Source: Paramarasmius palmivorus (lineage: Eukaryota > Basidiomycota > Agaricomycetes > Agaricales > Marasmiaceae). From it: a stretch of DNA of 64,000 nucleotides. Position 1 is the first letter of the stretch. Every line of letters begins with the position of its first letter. Location: NCBI GenBank assembly GCA_037176845.1, contig JAYKXP010000044.1:62001-126000 (forward strand), read 5' to 3'. Shown piece by piece: positions 23,379-33,965 of the stretch. The notes beneath the pieces were generated by a model, which made no database searches, had not been told where the DNA came from, and worked only from the letters and a program-made list of their open reading frames with translations. Both the position numbers and the translations under genes were made by a program.

Positions 23379-26015
23379 ATGCCCGGACGTGAAATAATCA
23401 ATCTTCAAGTGCGTCTTACCTTTTTGTGCCTGCGAATGTAATAACGGGCTGATGTCCTCTGTAGCTTGGCCAGGTAATAGTGACATGCGCTTGAAGACGT
23501 GGCGATCCATTGACGATAACGCGTTTCAAGGCCGGAAACCAGGTCGGCGAGGTGTTCTGGAAAATGTTGCTAGCAGAACATGGGCTTGATCAGAGCGGGG
23601 TGGGTGTATATTGGGAAGGCGATGTTGATGTGTGCTGTTTGTTGACGGAGATGTGCAGAAATATGTTGGCAATGATCCCCTCCAAACTCAACGTGTGAGC
23701 TGCTTGATTTCTCTAGACATGACCTTGACTGACGCCATGAAAGCTCGAGGTGTACTTCACCGAGGTAGAATCTCAAGGACAATTGAAGTATGTTCCCCGC
23801 AGTACACAGATCGATCTGGAGGCAGGCGTTTGCAACAAGGTCTTCTATCATCCGTTTCAGATACTCTAGAATAGTTTTAGGCTCATAACGATATAATGCA
23901 TAGATTCGAAGCGGTCCACTTGGAGGCCTCTTCCGACCCGACACGTTTGTCACAGGTGATTCGGGAGCTGGAAACAACTGGGCGAAGGGGTTTTACACTG
24001 ACGGTACGAGTTCACGCGCCTGATGGATCGTACAGTGACTGATCTGAAGCTCAGGTGCCGAGCTGGTGGATACTGTCTTGGTTAGTGTTGGACAATGAAG
24101 CAAGGGTACAATATAGGCTCAACGCTGCGTGTTCAGGAAGTGATCAGGAAACAGTCTGAAGCAACCGACGCGCTCCAAGGATTTCAAGTCTTACACTCAC
24201 TAGGAGGAGGAACTGGTGCGGGACTAGGAAGTCTAATGCTGTCCAAGTTACGAGAGGTATGTACAGCGATCTTGGGTCAATGGCCATATATTGACTTTTC
24301 TGCAGGAGTTCCCGGACCGCATGCTCGCCACGTTCTCAGTTCTGCCATCGCCAAAGGTCAGAAGAGCCACATTGTACGAAAACACGTTACACTGATCAGT
24401 TCTGCAGGTCTCTGAGACTGTCGTTGAGGTACGAAGCTAACAGCAAAAAGACTCCCTCATTCTGACAAATATCCAGCCTTATAATGCAATGCTATCCGCA
24501 CACCAACTTCTCGACACTAGCGACCTTACTATCTGCATTGATAACGAGGCGTTGTAGGTCCCCTTCTCTCTTCGCCTACTCAATCATTATCTGACCCTTT
24601 ATGCAGATACAATATCACCACCGGCATGCTCAAGATGAAGAGTCCCGGATTCCCTGAACTCAATGATGTATTGGCCATCATTCACGTTCACCATTCATTG
24701 GCTAATTCATCAACCAGCTCATTGCCAAGGTTATGTGCGGTGTGAGCACCAGTCTTCGCTTCCCTGGACAATTGAATGGGTAAATTAGCTCGTCATTATG
24801 CATCGCGTTTACTAATGCTTATGGTATTCAGCGATCTCCGTAAACTCTCTATGAACTTGGTTCCTTTCCCCCGGGTTAGTGATGATATCTGCATTCTATC
24901 GAAAGATGTTGACCAGGTTTCAGCTACACTTTCTAATGCCCAGTTATGCCCCTATCTACAATCCTGGCGCCCAGGCATATCAAGGAAGCTCCATTCCCGA
25001 GCTTACCGCAGCGTATGTTTCGGGCGCACTTCTAATCCTTCAAGACTCATTGATAATTCATCTAGTGTGTTTGATCGCAGAAATCTGCTTGTAGCTTGTG
25101 ATCCTCGTTTCGGGTTTGTTTTGGCACTTTTTCATAATGATAATGCCAAGTGTTGAAGCTTCGACTTTTCTCCAGCCGATACCTGACTGCAGCGACTATC
25201 TTCCGTGGAAACGTCGCCTCGCGAGAAGTAAGTTGTGACAGTCTTTATTTATCATAGCTGATATACGTTGCCTTAGGCTGAAGTAAGTCATTGAGTGATC
25301 CTTTGAAGATTGCTTGCCGATTTCGAGACAACTAGTATGCCGTGCATGACCTACAATTGAAGAATTCTCAACATTTCGTCGAGTACGTCATGGTCTCCTT
25401 GTATGAGTAATACTCATAACTTTCTCTAGATGGATTCCTGATAACGTTTCCGTTTCATTGGTTTCTGTACCGCCTGTCGGCCAGAAGCAGGTACGTGGTC
25501 AATGCCGCCATAATTCAGCATCCGAGTTCAACCCCTCTTTCGTTGCAATCAGGCTGCCATCGGTATGGCAAATTCGACTTCGATTCAAGAGCTCTTCAAG
25601 AGGACCCATGAAGGAGTATGTTTAGCCTCGCCTCGTTGTCGAATAATCCATTCAAACTCGATCATTATAGTTCTCTGCTATGTACAAGCGACGTGCCTTC
25701 TTGCATTGGTCAGCACGGCTCCTCCTTTTTACTAGAATACTCCACATTGATATCTTCCAACAGGTATACTGGAGAGGGCATGGATCCAATGGAATTCTCG
25801 GAAGCCGAGAGTAACATACAAGATTTGATGTAAGGTGTCCGAGTTTATCTTTTCGTGCCACGACTGACCCTTCTCCCTCCTAGTGCGGAATATCAGCAAG
25901 TAAGAATATTCTGATTGGTCGTCACCAAACCAAAGCTCACTGTTCATTCTAGTACCAAGAAGCCAGTGCCGAGTATGAGGAAGAAGAGGAATATGTCCAG
26001 GAGGACGAGCAATAA
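23379..26015 (+). CDS. Divergent beta-tubulin, about two dozen introns
   Basis: Forms GTP-binding alpha/beta dimers for microtubules if conventional. The spliced product is about 450 residues: [53 protein letters not shown], the tubulin signature [97 protein letters not shown] and [18 protein letters not shown], with an acidic tail ending [12 protein letters not shown]. It is divergent. The N-terminal nucleotide-site motif GQCGNQ is GQAGNQ (Cys to Ala), and many core positions differ from the usual fungal protein, suggesting a second paralog. LGQ is a 9-nt exon (23465-23473) and Ala-Glu a 6-nt exon (25277-25282). Alignment length matches normal beta-tubulin, which supports these joins. Confidence 0.9.
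25277..25282 (+). other. 6-nt microexon of the beta-tubulin gene
   Basis: GCTGAA lies between a TTAG acceptor and a GTAAGT donor. Including it gives [16 protein letters not shown], the same length as the canonical MKEVDEQMLNVQN region; skipping it deletes two residues. Both flanking introns have good consensus ends. Confidence 0.7.
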
Positions 26016-26663
26016 CGTTGGACCTTGTCAGCCCGATGCGATAAAGACCTCTTCTACGCTAATCTAGTATTCATTTTAATCATCATTTGTATCCAACTAA
26101 CAGTACCCGAGCATTATGACCACTCATCCAGCCTGCCGTCTCACTATGGCCAATACATCTTTTGTCACAATGGAACACCCTCTTGGCTCCTGTGCACGTT
26201 GAAGTCCGCTCATGCCGACAAAACCCGTCCTTACTGGTCACAGGTTCCCTCAGGTGGACGTTCATCCCACTACCTGTCATCGTATCGGTTACAGATCTTG
26301 AGAACGCGTTTCCCTCATGTTCCTCCTGGACCCAGTTTGAAGGTTAGATAACGAGTGCTTCTATCCCTTTTCTGTATTTCTTACTCACGCCAAAGCTGAG
26401 CCCAGATTCGAAAATAGCGCTTGAATTTCTTGAGGCGAGGAAGAATTTGAAATGCGCTCTGGGGGTGGCGTCTCCAGAGTCCATGGGAAAGCTTCGGATA
26501 AATTGACCTGCCCTAGTTCTGCCCTTCCGCCCTTCACAATTGCTGACTTTCATTGGCACTGTGACGCACCAATCATCGGACCGGCATCAGTCTTGAGGCC
26601 TTGAGGTCTCAGGTAGAGTATAAATACTGAATCATTCCTTCAGGGATAACACGCATTACCCTC
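26016..26663. other. Intergenic region with the DUF1479 promoter
   Basis: Contains TATAAATA at 26619-26626, about 38 bp upstream of the ATG at 26664. No gene recognised. Confidence 0.5.
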
Positions 26664-28443
26664 ATGTTGCCCCAAGAAGAGCACCTGCTAAAGATCAAGA
26701 AGGAGATTGCTAATTCTTTCCCTGACTTTGAAGCCCGCGCGTCAAAGGCATGGAAAGAGATTATTGTTGAGCTAGCAGAAGCTGCAAAGACGATCTCTGC
26801 TGCTGGGCCGAATGCATGTAACCTTCCCATTCTTTTGGTGTCGCAGATACTCACCAATATATTCTTCAGTACATCCCCCAAGTTAATTTCTCAGACCTGA
26901 GTTCACTGCCTGCAAGCAGAGTGGAGGAGATCAAGCGCAAAGGAAGTGTAGTTATAAGGGACGTCGTGGATGATGCCCAAGCGGCTGCTTGGAAACGAGA
27001 GCTAGATGAGTTTGTGAAGAAGAATCCTGTTGAAGGTATGCCCTGCTTTCTCCTTGATTTTCATGCGTCTCATGAACGACCACAGGCTTCCCCGAAGGAG
27101 ATAAGCAGTTCTTCATGTTATAGTAAGTCAAGGTTACTATAAAATATGTCATCTTCTCATTATCACCATCTCCAAGCTGGACGAAGCCTCAAGTCGAAGC
27201 CCGATCTCATCCAAATATGTTGTCTGCTCAGACTTGGCTAAACAACCTTTATTCCGCACCCGATGGCAAACAAATTGACGGGGTGGATCTGAACACACCT
27301 CTCACTTATGCGGATCGATTTAGAATCAGACACCCTGGTGTTGAATGGCAAGCTCACCCACCTCACATCGATGGTAGACACTGTCTTGTTTGCAGGATAA
27401 TCTTGGAACGCTCACACATCGCTACAGGGGGATCCATTGAACGATGGGAAGATCCGGATCTCCGAAAGTGCTTTGAGGATATCCTTTCAGGCCGCTGGCG
27501 CTCGCACAACCCGTATGACCTAACCGGACGATTGAATGCGCGTACTTCGTTGTATAAACGGCCGAACCAGGTAATTCTCGATCCACTAGCGTTCCGACAT
27601 CTCTTGTAAGACCTCCGATAGGCAACTATTTTCCGTACTTTCCAAGGTTGGCTCGCTATGAGGTACGTCTCGCCCTGACCTAGTGTCATTCAATGTTGAT
27701 CTCAAACGCCCGACGACAGCGAGACCGCGCCAACGCAAGGCACCCTCAAAGTCTTCCCTGATGTTCTCTTGTCCAACTCCTATCTCATTCTTCGCCCATT
27801 CTTCCAACCAACTGTACCCATCGAGTCCGAGGAGATTCTAGACTCCGATAATTGGAAGTTCGGTAAGCCAGATCAAGGATTTTACTTATCAGCCAGTAGG
27901 CGCTGATGATCGTGTGCTACCAGATATTTCGTACCCCGAATTCCCTGGGCTTGTACTACGAGATGGAGGATATGCTGGTTAGTCTTTGTGAATTGTACTT
28001 GGGAAACTATGGCTAAAGCTGATATGCTACAGGCCCTCAACCGACGCCGGCAAAGCATCCGCATCTGTTCCTTGACAAGACGATGACTTCTGTACCCAAG
28101 GTTCTGCCTGGCGATACCGTCTTTTGGCACTGTGATGTCGTGCATTCGGTTGAGCGAGAGCACACTGGCAGTGGTGATTCCGCCGGTGAGTTCACTAATC
28201 ACACTTTCGTGTGGTTGTATTTAAGCATTATCTCTAGTTATGTACATTCCGGCTGTGCCAAGCACGCCTCTTAACCAAGTATACATCGAGCGACAGAAGG
28301 AAACGTTTTTGAAGGGTACAACACCACCCGATTTTCCTAAGGCGCAAGTGCAGGAGGCGGAGTTCATTGGAACGGGGAAGCCGGATGATATTCTTTCTCC
28401 GGTGGGTAAACACGCAATGGGATTCCCGATAGCGGTTGTATGA
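26664..28443 (+). CDS. DUF1479 family protein (YbiU-like)
   Basis: Member of the DUF1479 family, found in fungi and bacteria and related in fold to Fe(II)/2-oxoglutarate dioxygenases; the reaction is not established. About 445 residues after splicing: MLPQEEHLLKIKKEIAN, the helical EARASKAWKEI, YIPQVNFSDL, KRKGSVVIRDVVDD, FMLYWTKPQV, LTYADRFRIRHPGVEW, AHPPHIDGGSIERWED, FRTFQGWLAMSETAP, GTLKVFPDVLLSN, PGDTVFWHCDVVHSVE and a C-terminus PVGKHAMGFPIAVV. HID near the middle and the later HSVE could be metal-binding residues, by analogy. The frame requires a GC-AG intron at 26814-26869 (donor GCATGT). With it the product reads GPN-YIPQV as expected; a GT donor inside would leave a 29-nt intron and insert eight residues. 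TATA-based start. Confidence 0.87.
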
Positions 28444-29795
28444 GCATTGTATATGTTTGCGTAGCAATAGCTGAATTATCCGCGAAATTAGGAACCCCTC
28501 GGTATTCCAGCCCAGAAGTTAGCCTGATGTTAGGGGAGAATTCAGGGTGTATATGCTAGATGTTCACTGGAGCCGAGTGTAAGGTTCATCCGGCGAAGTA
28601 GAGGTAAAAGTCCAGTCCCACGAGCCGGTTGCGAGCTGGCCTGAAGCTTGGAGTTTGAGAACTCCTGAGGTCAAAAGCCTGGGCTACATCTAGGTTGCTA
28701 GATACTTGGGTGTCTCCCTAGAAGCTATCGTACATTTATGTTCTCGCGGACCTTGGCTAGGGGGTTGAAATGAGTCGCACCACGGACGAAAGCAGCACAT
28801 CCAGTAGCCGATTCAGGGTAAATTTCCTGATAATCTTGAATTTGAATGTGACTCTGTTCGCACTTCAGGTGTTCGCTGTAGATCTGACTGGGTCGCCGAG
28901 AGATAAATGATTCGGACGGAACAGAGGACTCACAGAGAAAAGTCGAGTTCCTCTTTCTGATAGAACCCACAGGAACCAATGACAGGCAGACCGGGTCCGA
29001 GGATTAGAGAAGAACGCCCTGCGCTTCCTAACGTTCGAGGCTGTCTGAGAGTCAAGCATGTGTACAATACTGAGGTGTGAGGAACGGTGGTGCCGGTGAA
29101 GCTTTGAAGGCTTGACTAAAAGAACGTCCGCGTCAATGCCGCAATCCTCACGCATTCCTTGCTCCGTACTCCCATCTACCGCTTTCTTCGCTTCAGAATT
29201 ACCCACTTATCAGCCACAAACTTGCTAGCAATTCAGTACGACCAAAAGCGGCGGGAGAAACAGCGCCATTAACATTCAACATTCTTCCAAATCCCGGCTT
29301 CTGACGGGTTCCAGCAGTCGGACTGTCATGCTCGATCTCAAGGTGGAGGTCCTAACCATGCCAACAAAAGACATATGATCATAGCCAATTCTCGGTTGCG
29401 ACCCCGAACAAGCATACCAACGGCTATATTCAGGATCAACAGAAGTAGCAGAAAAAAACTGCAATCAACCGCGTCATGTATCACCTGGTTCACTTGCACA
29501 AGAACGCTTTTGAGGGGTAGTAGGGGATAGATGGGGTAGTTCTTGGCTTTTTGAAAGGATCCGTGCGGTGGTTCCTCCGAGGTGAATAGAAAACTCAATG
29601 GAGAGGCCAGTGTGAGTAGGTTTCTGTGTACCTAATGCAGCGATTAAGTGCATTTTACTGACTGAATTAGTTTTTGTAGAAGCATATGAAACCTCTCCAC
29701 ATGGTTACGACGCGTTGTTATTTAAGGGGCCTCATTTCTCTCATGACGAATCAATTCAGTCCTACTACATCCCCGACTGCAGCTTCAGTAACCTC
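28444..29795. other. Intergenic region
   Basis: About 1.3 kb with scattered short open frames on the minus strand (for example 28725-28979 and 28865-29206), none recognisable. A TATTTAAG lies at about 29718, upstream of the GH17 gene. Confidence 0.4.
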
Positions 29796-31352
29796 ATGCG
29801 ACGCCCATCGTCCTTCACCATCGTCTGCCTGAGCATCATGCTCGCTGATTTTGTCATCGGCGGGACACTCGATGATGCTCAAGCCGCCATCGACGTTAAC
29901 CTCACCGATACACTGGACCTTGACCATGCCTCCGCCGCCGCGAACTGTTTCCCAGCAATCGGGTTCAAAATGCCATCTAACGCTCCCTCATCGCTCAATA
30001 ACTGGTGGTGTCCCTACAACACAGAATACGCCTTCATGGGATTCAGTTACGAAGTGTCTCAATGTTAGTCACTATCACGTCGCCCAGACCAATTCTTTCA
30101 CACAAGTTTCATCAACAGGTCAAAGCTTGTCGAAGTTGAGGACCGAGTTCAAGGATATACGGAACACCTTCAATGGTCGATACGTCCGTCTGTATGGTGC
30201 TTGCGACCGTGACGGTTTCTAGTGAGTGAGCATTTCCATCGAGGCTACACAGCTAATTCGCTTTCTAGTGATGATATTGTGACAGCAGCATGGGAAGCAG
30301 GAATTGGTGTACATGCACTCATTTGGGTGAGTGATATACCCTTACTCGCATCTCATATTCGTACTAATTGCGATCTTAGTTTGGTTTTGACGGGACGGAT
30401 GAATGGATCGGAAGACGGGATGCCCTCATCGAGACACTGCACAACAATCCGAAGGCCAAGTTTGTTACTCGCGTAGTCCAATTTGGTTCAGAGCCGCTGT
30501 TTGACTGGGTACTCGATCCAAATGACTTGGCTGCCCAAGTCCGAGAAATGAAGGCCTCGCTCGCAGATCTAAAAATCCCCGTCACGATATCGGAGATGGC
30601 GTGAGTATCAAATACCGATGTTCTGAGCATCTGACGCTTGAGCTGAATCGCTGCTTTACAGATATGGCTATCAGGTAGACCGATTGACCTCCAAGCCAAC
30701 AGCATTCCTCATCATACTGCCTCATAGGAACACAATGGTGCCACATCGGTCATGAACGCTATTGATTTCATCGATGGCCATATGCTTCCATTCTTCGCCT
30801 ATGATGCTTCAACATGTGTGTGCATTGCTTTCTTTCATTCGTGCATTGGTGACCTGCCTTTAGCAAGCAACTCTTGGCCGCTAGTTACTCGAGACCTTGA
30901 CTGGTAAATATACTCATAGCAAGCACACATAGCGCTTAATTTTGATTGCCGCAGGTTCGTTCAGAACGGACAAGGAAAGAAAATCTATCTCAGCCAGGTC
31001 TGTGGTGATGCATCTCGTCTGTTCAATGGAACGATAACTCTTCTTTTTTTACACAGAACGGCTGGCCTTCAACCACGTACCCTGGTGTAGAGCCCAACAG
31101 CCCTGATGCTGTCGCCGATATCCCTAATGAACAGGTCAGTCTCTTTCTGCCCTAGGCATCACCAGGAACTCACAATACTGTCAGGATTACTTCACCCTAC
31201 TCGACTCGAAGTGCTCGTACTTCAAGACGGTCGCAGGCGGTGGTGTTGGCTGGTTTGCGCACATCTATTCCGACTCGCAAGAACCTGGGTACGGGATTTA
31301 TGGGACGAACGGAAAGCTCAAGTTTGATTTCCATCCGCGAACGTCGTGCTGA
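29796..31352 (+). CDS. Secreted GH17-like glycoside hydrolase family protein
   Basis: Resembles fungal GH17 (beta-1,3-glucan hydrolase or transglycosylase) proteins of the cell wall. MRRPSSFTIVCLSIML is a signal peptide. Then come a Cys-containing N-domain (WWCPYNTEYAFMGFSYE), RYVRLYGACDRDGFYDD, WEAGIGVHALIWFGFDG, VVQFGSEPLFDWVL, FFAYDAS, KIYLSQNGWPST and VGWFAHIYSDSQEPGYG, ending at HPRTSC. All introns are GT..AG. FGSEP matches the position of the general acid (NE in classical GH17). The nucleophile position in classical members is E in E-x-GWP; here it is Gln (SQNGWPS). Either this subfamily uses another residue, or it is a non-catalytic glucan-binding relative. It sits 150 bp upstream of GET4 on the same strand. 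Confidence 0.8.
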
Positions 31353-31501
31353 TTACTATGTCTGGGCCGGAATTTGGTTGGGGTGTCCGGGATACATTCA
31401 TACTATTTACTGCTACTTACGACCCTCATTTATGCCTGTAACGTCTGGATATTATTTCTATCGGGGAATTGGATTGCATTTCTTGGGGTTAGGGTCATAA
31501 A

Positions 31502-32830
31502 ATGATGACGCGGGCCGTTGCCCGAAATGTGCCTTTATTGTCCTCCATTATGCCTCCAGCGGCTCCATCCTCTTCAGCACGCGCATTGAATGCGATTCTT
31601 CCCCAAATCCAAGCCTCTCCGTACGAAGCTCACCAGAAAGCTAGAACCTTCGCTTCAAGATACGTGAAATCAAACCAATTCGACACCGCCATCGATGTGC
31701 TGTTCCAAAGCTCTCGTGAATTGCTCAAGACCGGCCAAGCTGGAAGTGGAGTGGATCTCGCAAGCTTTTTGTTGGATGTGTACGAGACAAAAGGAGAGAA
31801 AGTCACCGATGAGAGTAGAGGTGAAGTACTTTGTTTCTTGACTCTGGTTCGCGACATCTGACGTGTCTGAACTTTCGTAGGAAGATTGACGCAGCTGATT
31901 GCATTGACGGGGTCATCTGGAACATGGAGGAAGACTTTGATTGATAAATCTATAGCGTGAGCCTTTTTTCAATCGCAAACGATGTAGAGGTTGACCTGGG
32001 CGTTAGGTGGTCAGCCAAACACGGTGCCTATCCAGCAGGAGATCCGGCGTTACAGCATTATGTGGGCGAATTACTTTACAAAGGTTCACCTTTTGTCTCA
32101 TGTTAGCGATCGATTGCTGAAATACAGTAATTAGAGGGTCAATTCGAAACTGCCGAACCCCATTTACTCGCTTCTGGGACGCGGGATAGTGCACGTTTAC
32201 TTGCGGAGATGTTCGTTCAGTGGGGGACTCCAACTAATGAATTTGGGACCTTTGCATTACGGGGAACTATTCCGTGCGTGAAATCATAATTTGGATCAAC
32301 ACTGAACTAACCTAGTCGATGATAGGCCACTGCAAAATGGAAACGTACTTGCAGCACGGTCCTTCATCAACCAATTCGTCTCGTCTCTCCCTGGGTCTAC
32401 ACACGCAGATGCAGCGCCGATATCCATTGGATCAAACCACGAACTGATCATCTCGAAGGATTCCTTGATCAACTTTGCGCAGCTAGCTGTCTCAACGTGT
32501 CAGCGTGCCCAAGGAGACAAAAACAAAGTCATGAGGGAGAGTTGGGTTAGGTTGTGCGGGACCTATCAGAGTCGTGGTGGCTTACTTGCACTACCAGAAG
32601 TAAGAAAGGTGCGATTCAGTTTTTGAACGTGATCCCGAAACTAAGAAAATATATAGGCGTTGAATGACATAGCTTTCCTCTTCTTTGCTATCCCGCCACC
32701 GAGAAACCAAGCCGCCAATCCATTTGGAGATATGCTGTCGTCGCTTCTGGGTGGAGGAGCACCCGGTAGTGGTCAATCGACTCGGAGGGTCTTGTCGCCT
32801 CCCCCAGCTATCACCAGTGGTCTCGATTGA
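31502..32830 (+). CDS. GET4: GET4 homolog
   Basis: Get4 binds Get5 and hands tail-anchored membrane proteins from Sgt2 to the Get3 ATPase in the cytosol. Visible family features are the alpha-helical repeat region beginning AHQKARTFASRYVKSN and FDTAIDVLFQSSRELLK, followed by GSGVDLASFLLDVYE, RLTQLIAL, WSAKHGAYPAGDPALQH, GELLYKEGQFETAEPHLL, FVQWGTPTNE, ARSFINQFV and LINFAQLAVSTCQRA, with a tail DMLSSLLGGGAPGSG. Length is about 350 residues, normal for fungi. Introns are GT..AG. An in-frame ATG at 31550 (MPPAAPSS) is a reasonable alternative start. The 150-bp spacing from the GH17 stop leaves little room for a promoter. Confidence 0.9.
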
Positions 32831-33965
32831 AGCGGTCTGGTTGATTTTTTTCTGGGAAGTCGGTTGGAATGTTTGTGACTCTTGACATTTGGAAGTTTGA
32901 CATTGAGTACGTTGGACTCGGATAGCTTAATTACCTGTTCTTGCGTCGGTGAAATTTTGGCATTTATCCAAGTGAGCGACATTCAAAGTCACGTGTGTGC
33001 CCGCGTTACGTCCAATTCCCCATTTTCTTTGTATGCCCCTTCCTCGAGCCCCGCGTGTACACCACAATATGTAATTTGGAGCTTTTCACATCGCCAAGGT
33101 TGCGGGAGCGTTGAGGCCTTGAGGAGTGTTGCGGGATGGGACTTGGAAGGGGAATGAACTAAGGGAAATAACGATGACGTCGTCATCCATTATCCGTTAT
33201 CTCGCTTTCGGGATCTCCCGAGTTGGACCAATCGTCCCTGACCTGTCAAAGAATATTTTAGTCTTTGCCGTCCTCCACGCAGTGCACTGTGAACAACACA
33301 CGTAGGATGCATAATAATCACCGCTATCACGGACCTTCCACGTTTTCTCGTACTTTTGTGACCATAAATTGGGGTCCTTGCAGACTACGGTGGTATCAAA
33401 AGAGGGAGATCTAGCAGAAATAGGTGCGGCATGTGCTCAGTCTGGTGGGATACTGACACGATTCATGTTGTGGGATATAGGGTCTCAGTTTGGGGTTATT
33501 GGTTCGACAGAAGGAAGCAGTTTTTGGCTTATCATCGACTGTTCATCACCACGTTCGAGCGCTCAAGCGCTCAAGAGTCAAGTGGCATGCCTCAATCTAT
33601 TCATGTGCCTCGAAGCGCTCCCCGAGTTCTCAAGTCGAAACCCATTGCCAGTTCCTTTAACCCGGTGCCTTGGCATGCCCAAACCACACGGGGTGAAGTA
33701 TCGTCGGCGAGGCGGACGAGCACTCTCCATTGCGCGCGTCAGGAATGCTGTTGTTCCTGGGAATACAAAGATAGCGATAGTGGCATAAAGTGGTGCATGA
33801 AGTCGAGCATGGAAGCATAGTTTGCAACATCCGATTCCATCGAATATGGACATCATGTCGATACTCCAAGAACCTTTGTACATCACAGCCCTCATCGGCG
33901 ACGAAATCAAAAAGCCACTATAAAGGGATGGACGTTGGTCTGTTCCCCATCAAAGCACCTCTAAC
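32831..33965. other. Intergenic region upstream of P450 G
   Basis: Contains the GET4 3' flank and the P450 G promoter (TATAAAG 33919-33925, about 42 bp before the ATG). Open frames at 33369-33910 overlap on both strands without recognisable product; no gene called. Confidence 0.45.

Noticed and set aside
26818..26846. A 29-nt GT..AG intron in the DUF1479 gene
   Set aside because: It keeps the frame but inserts eight residues absent from the family; the overlapping 56-nt GC-AG intron gives the expected sequence.
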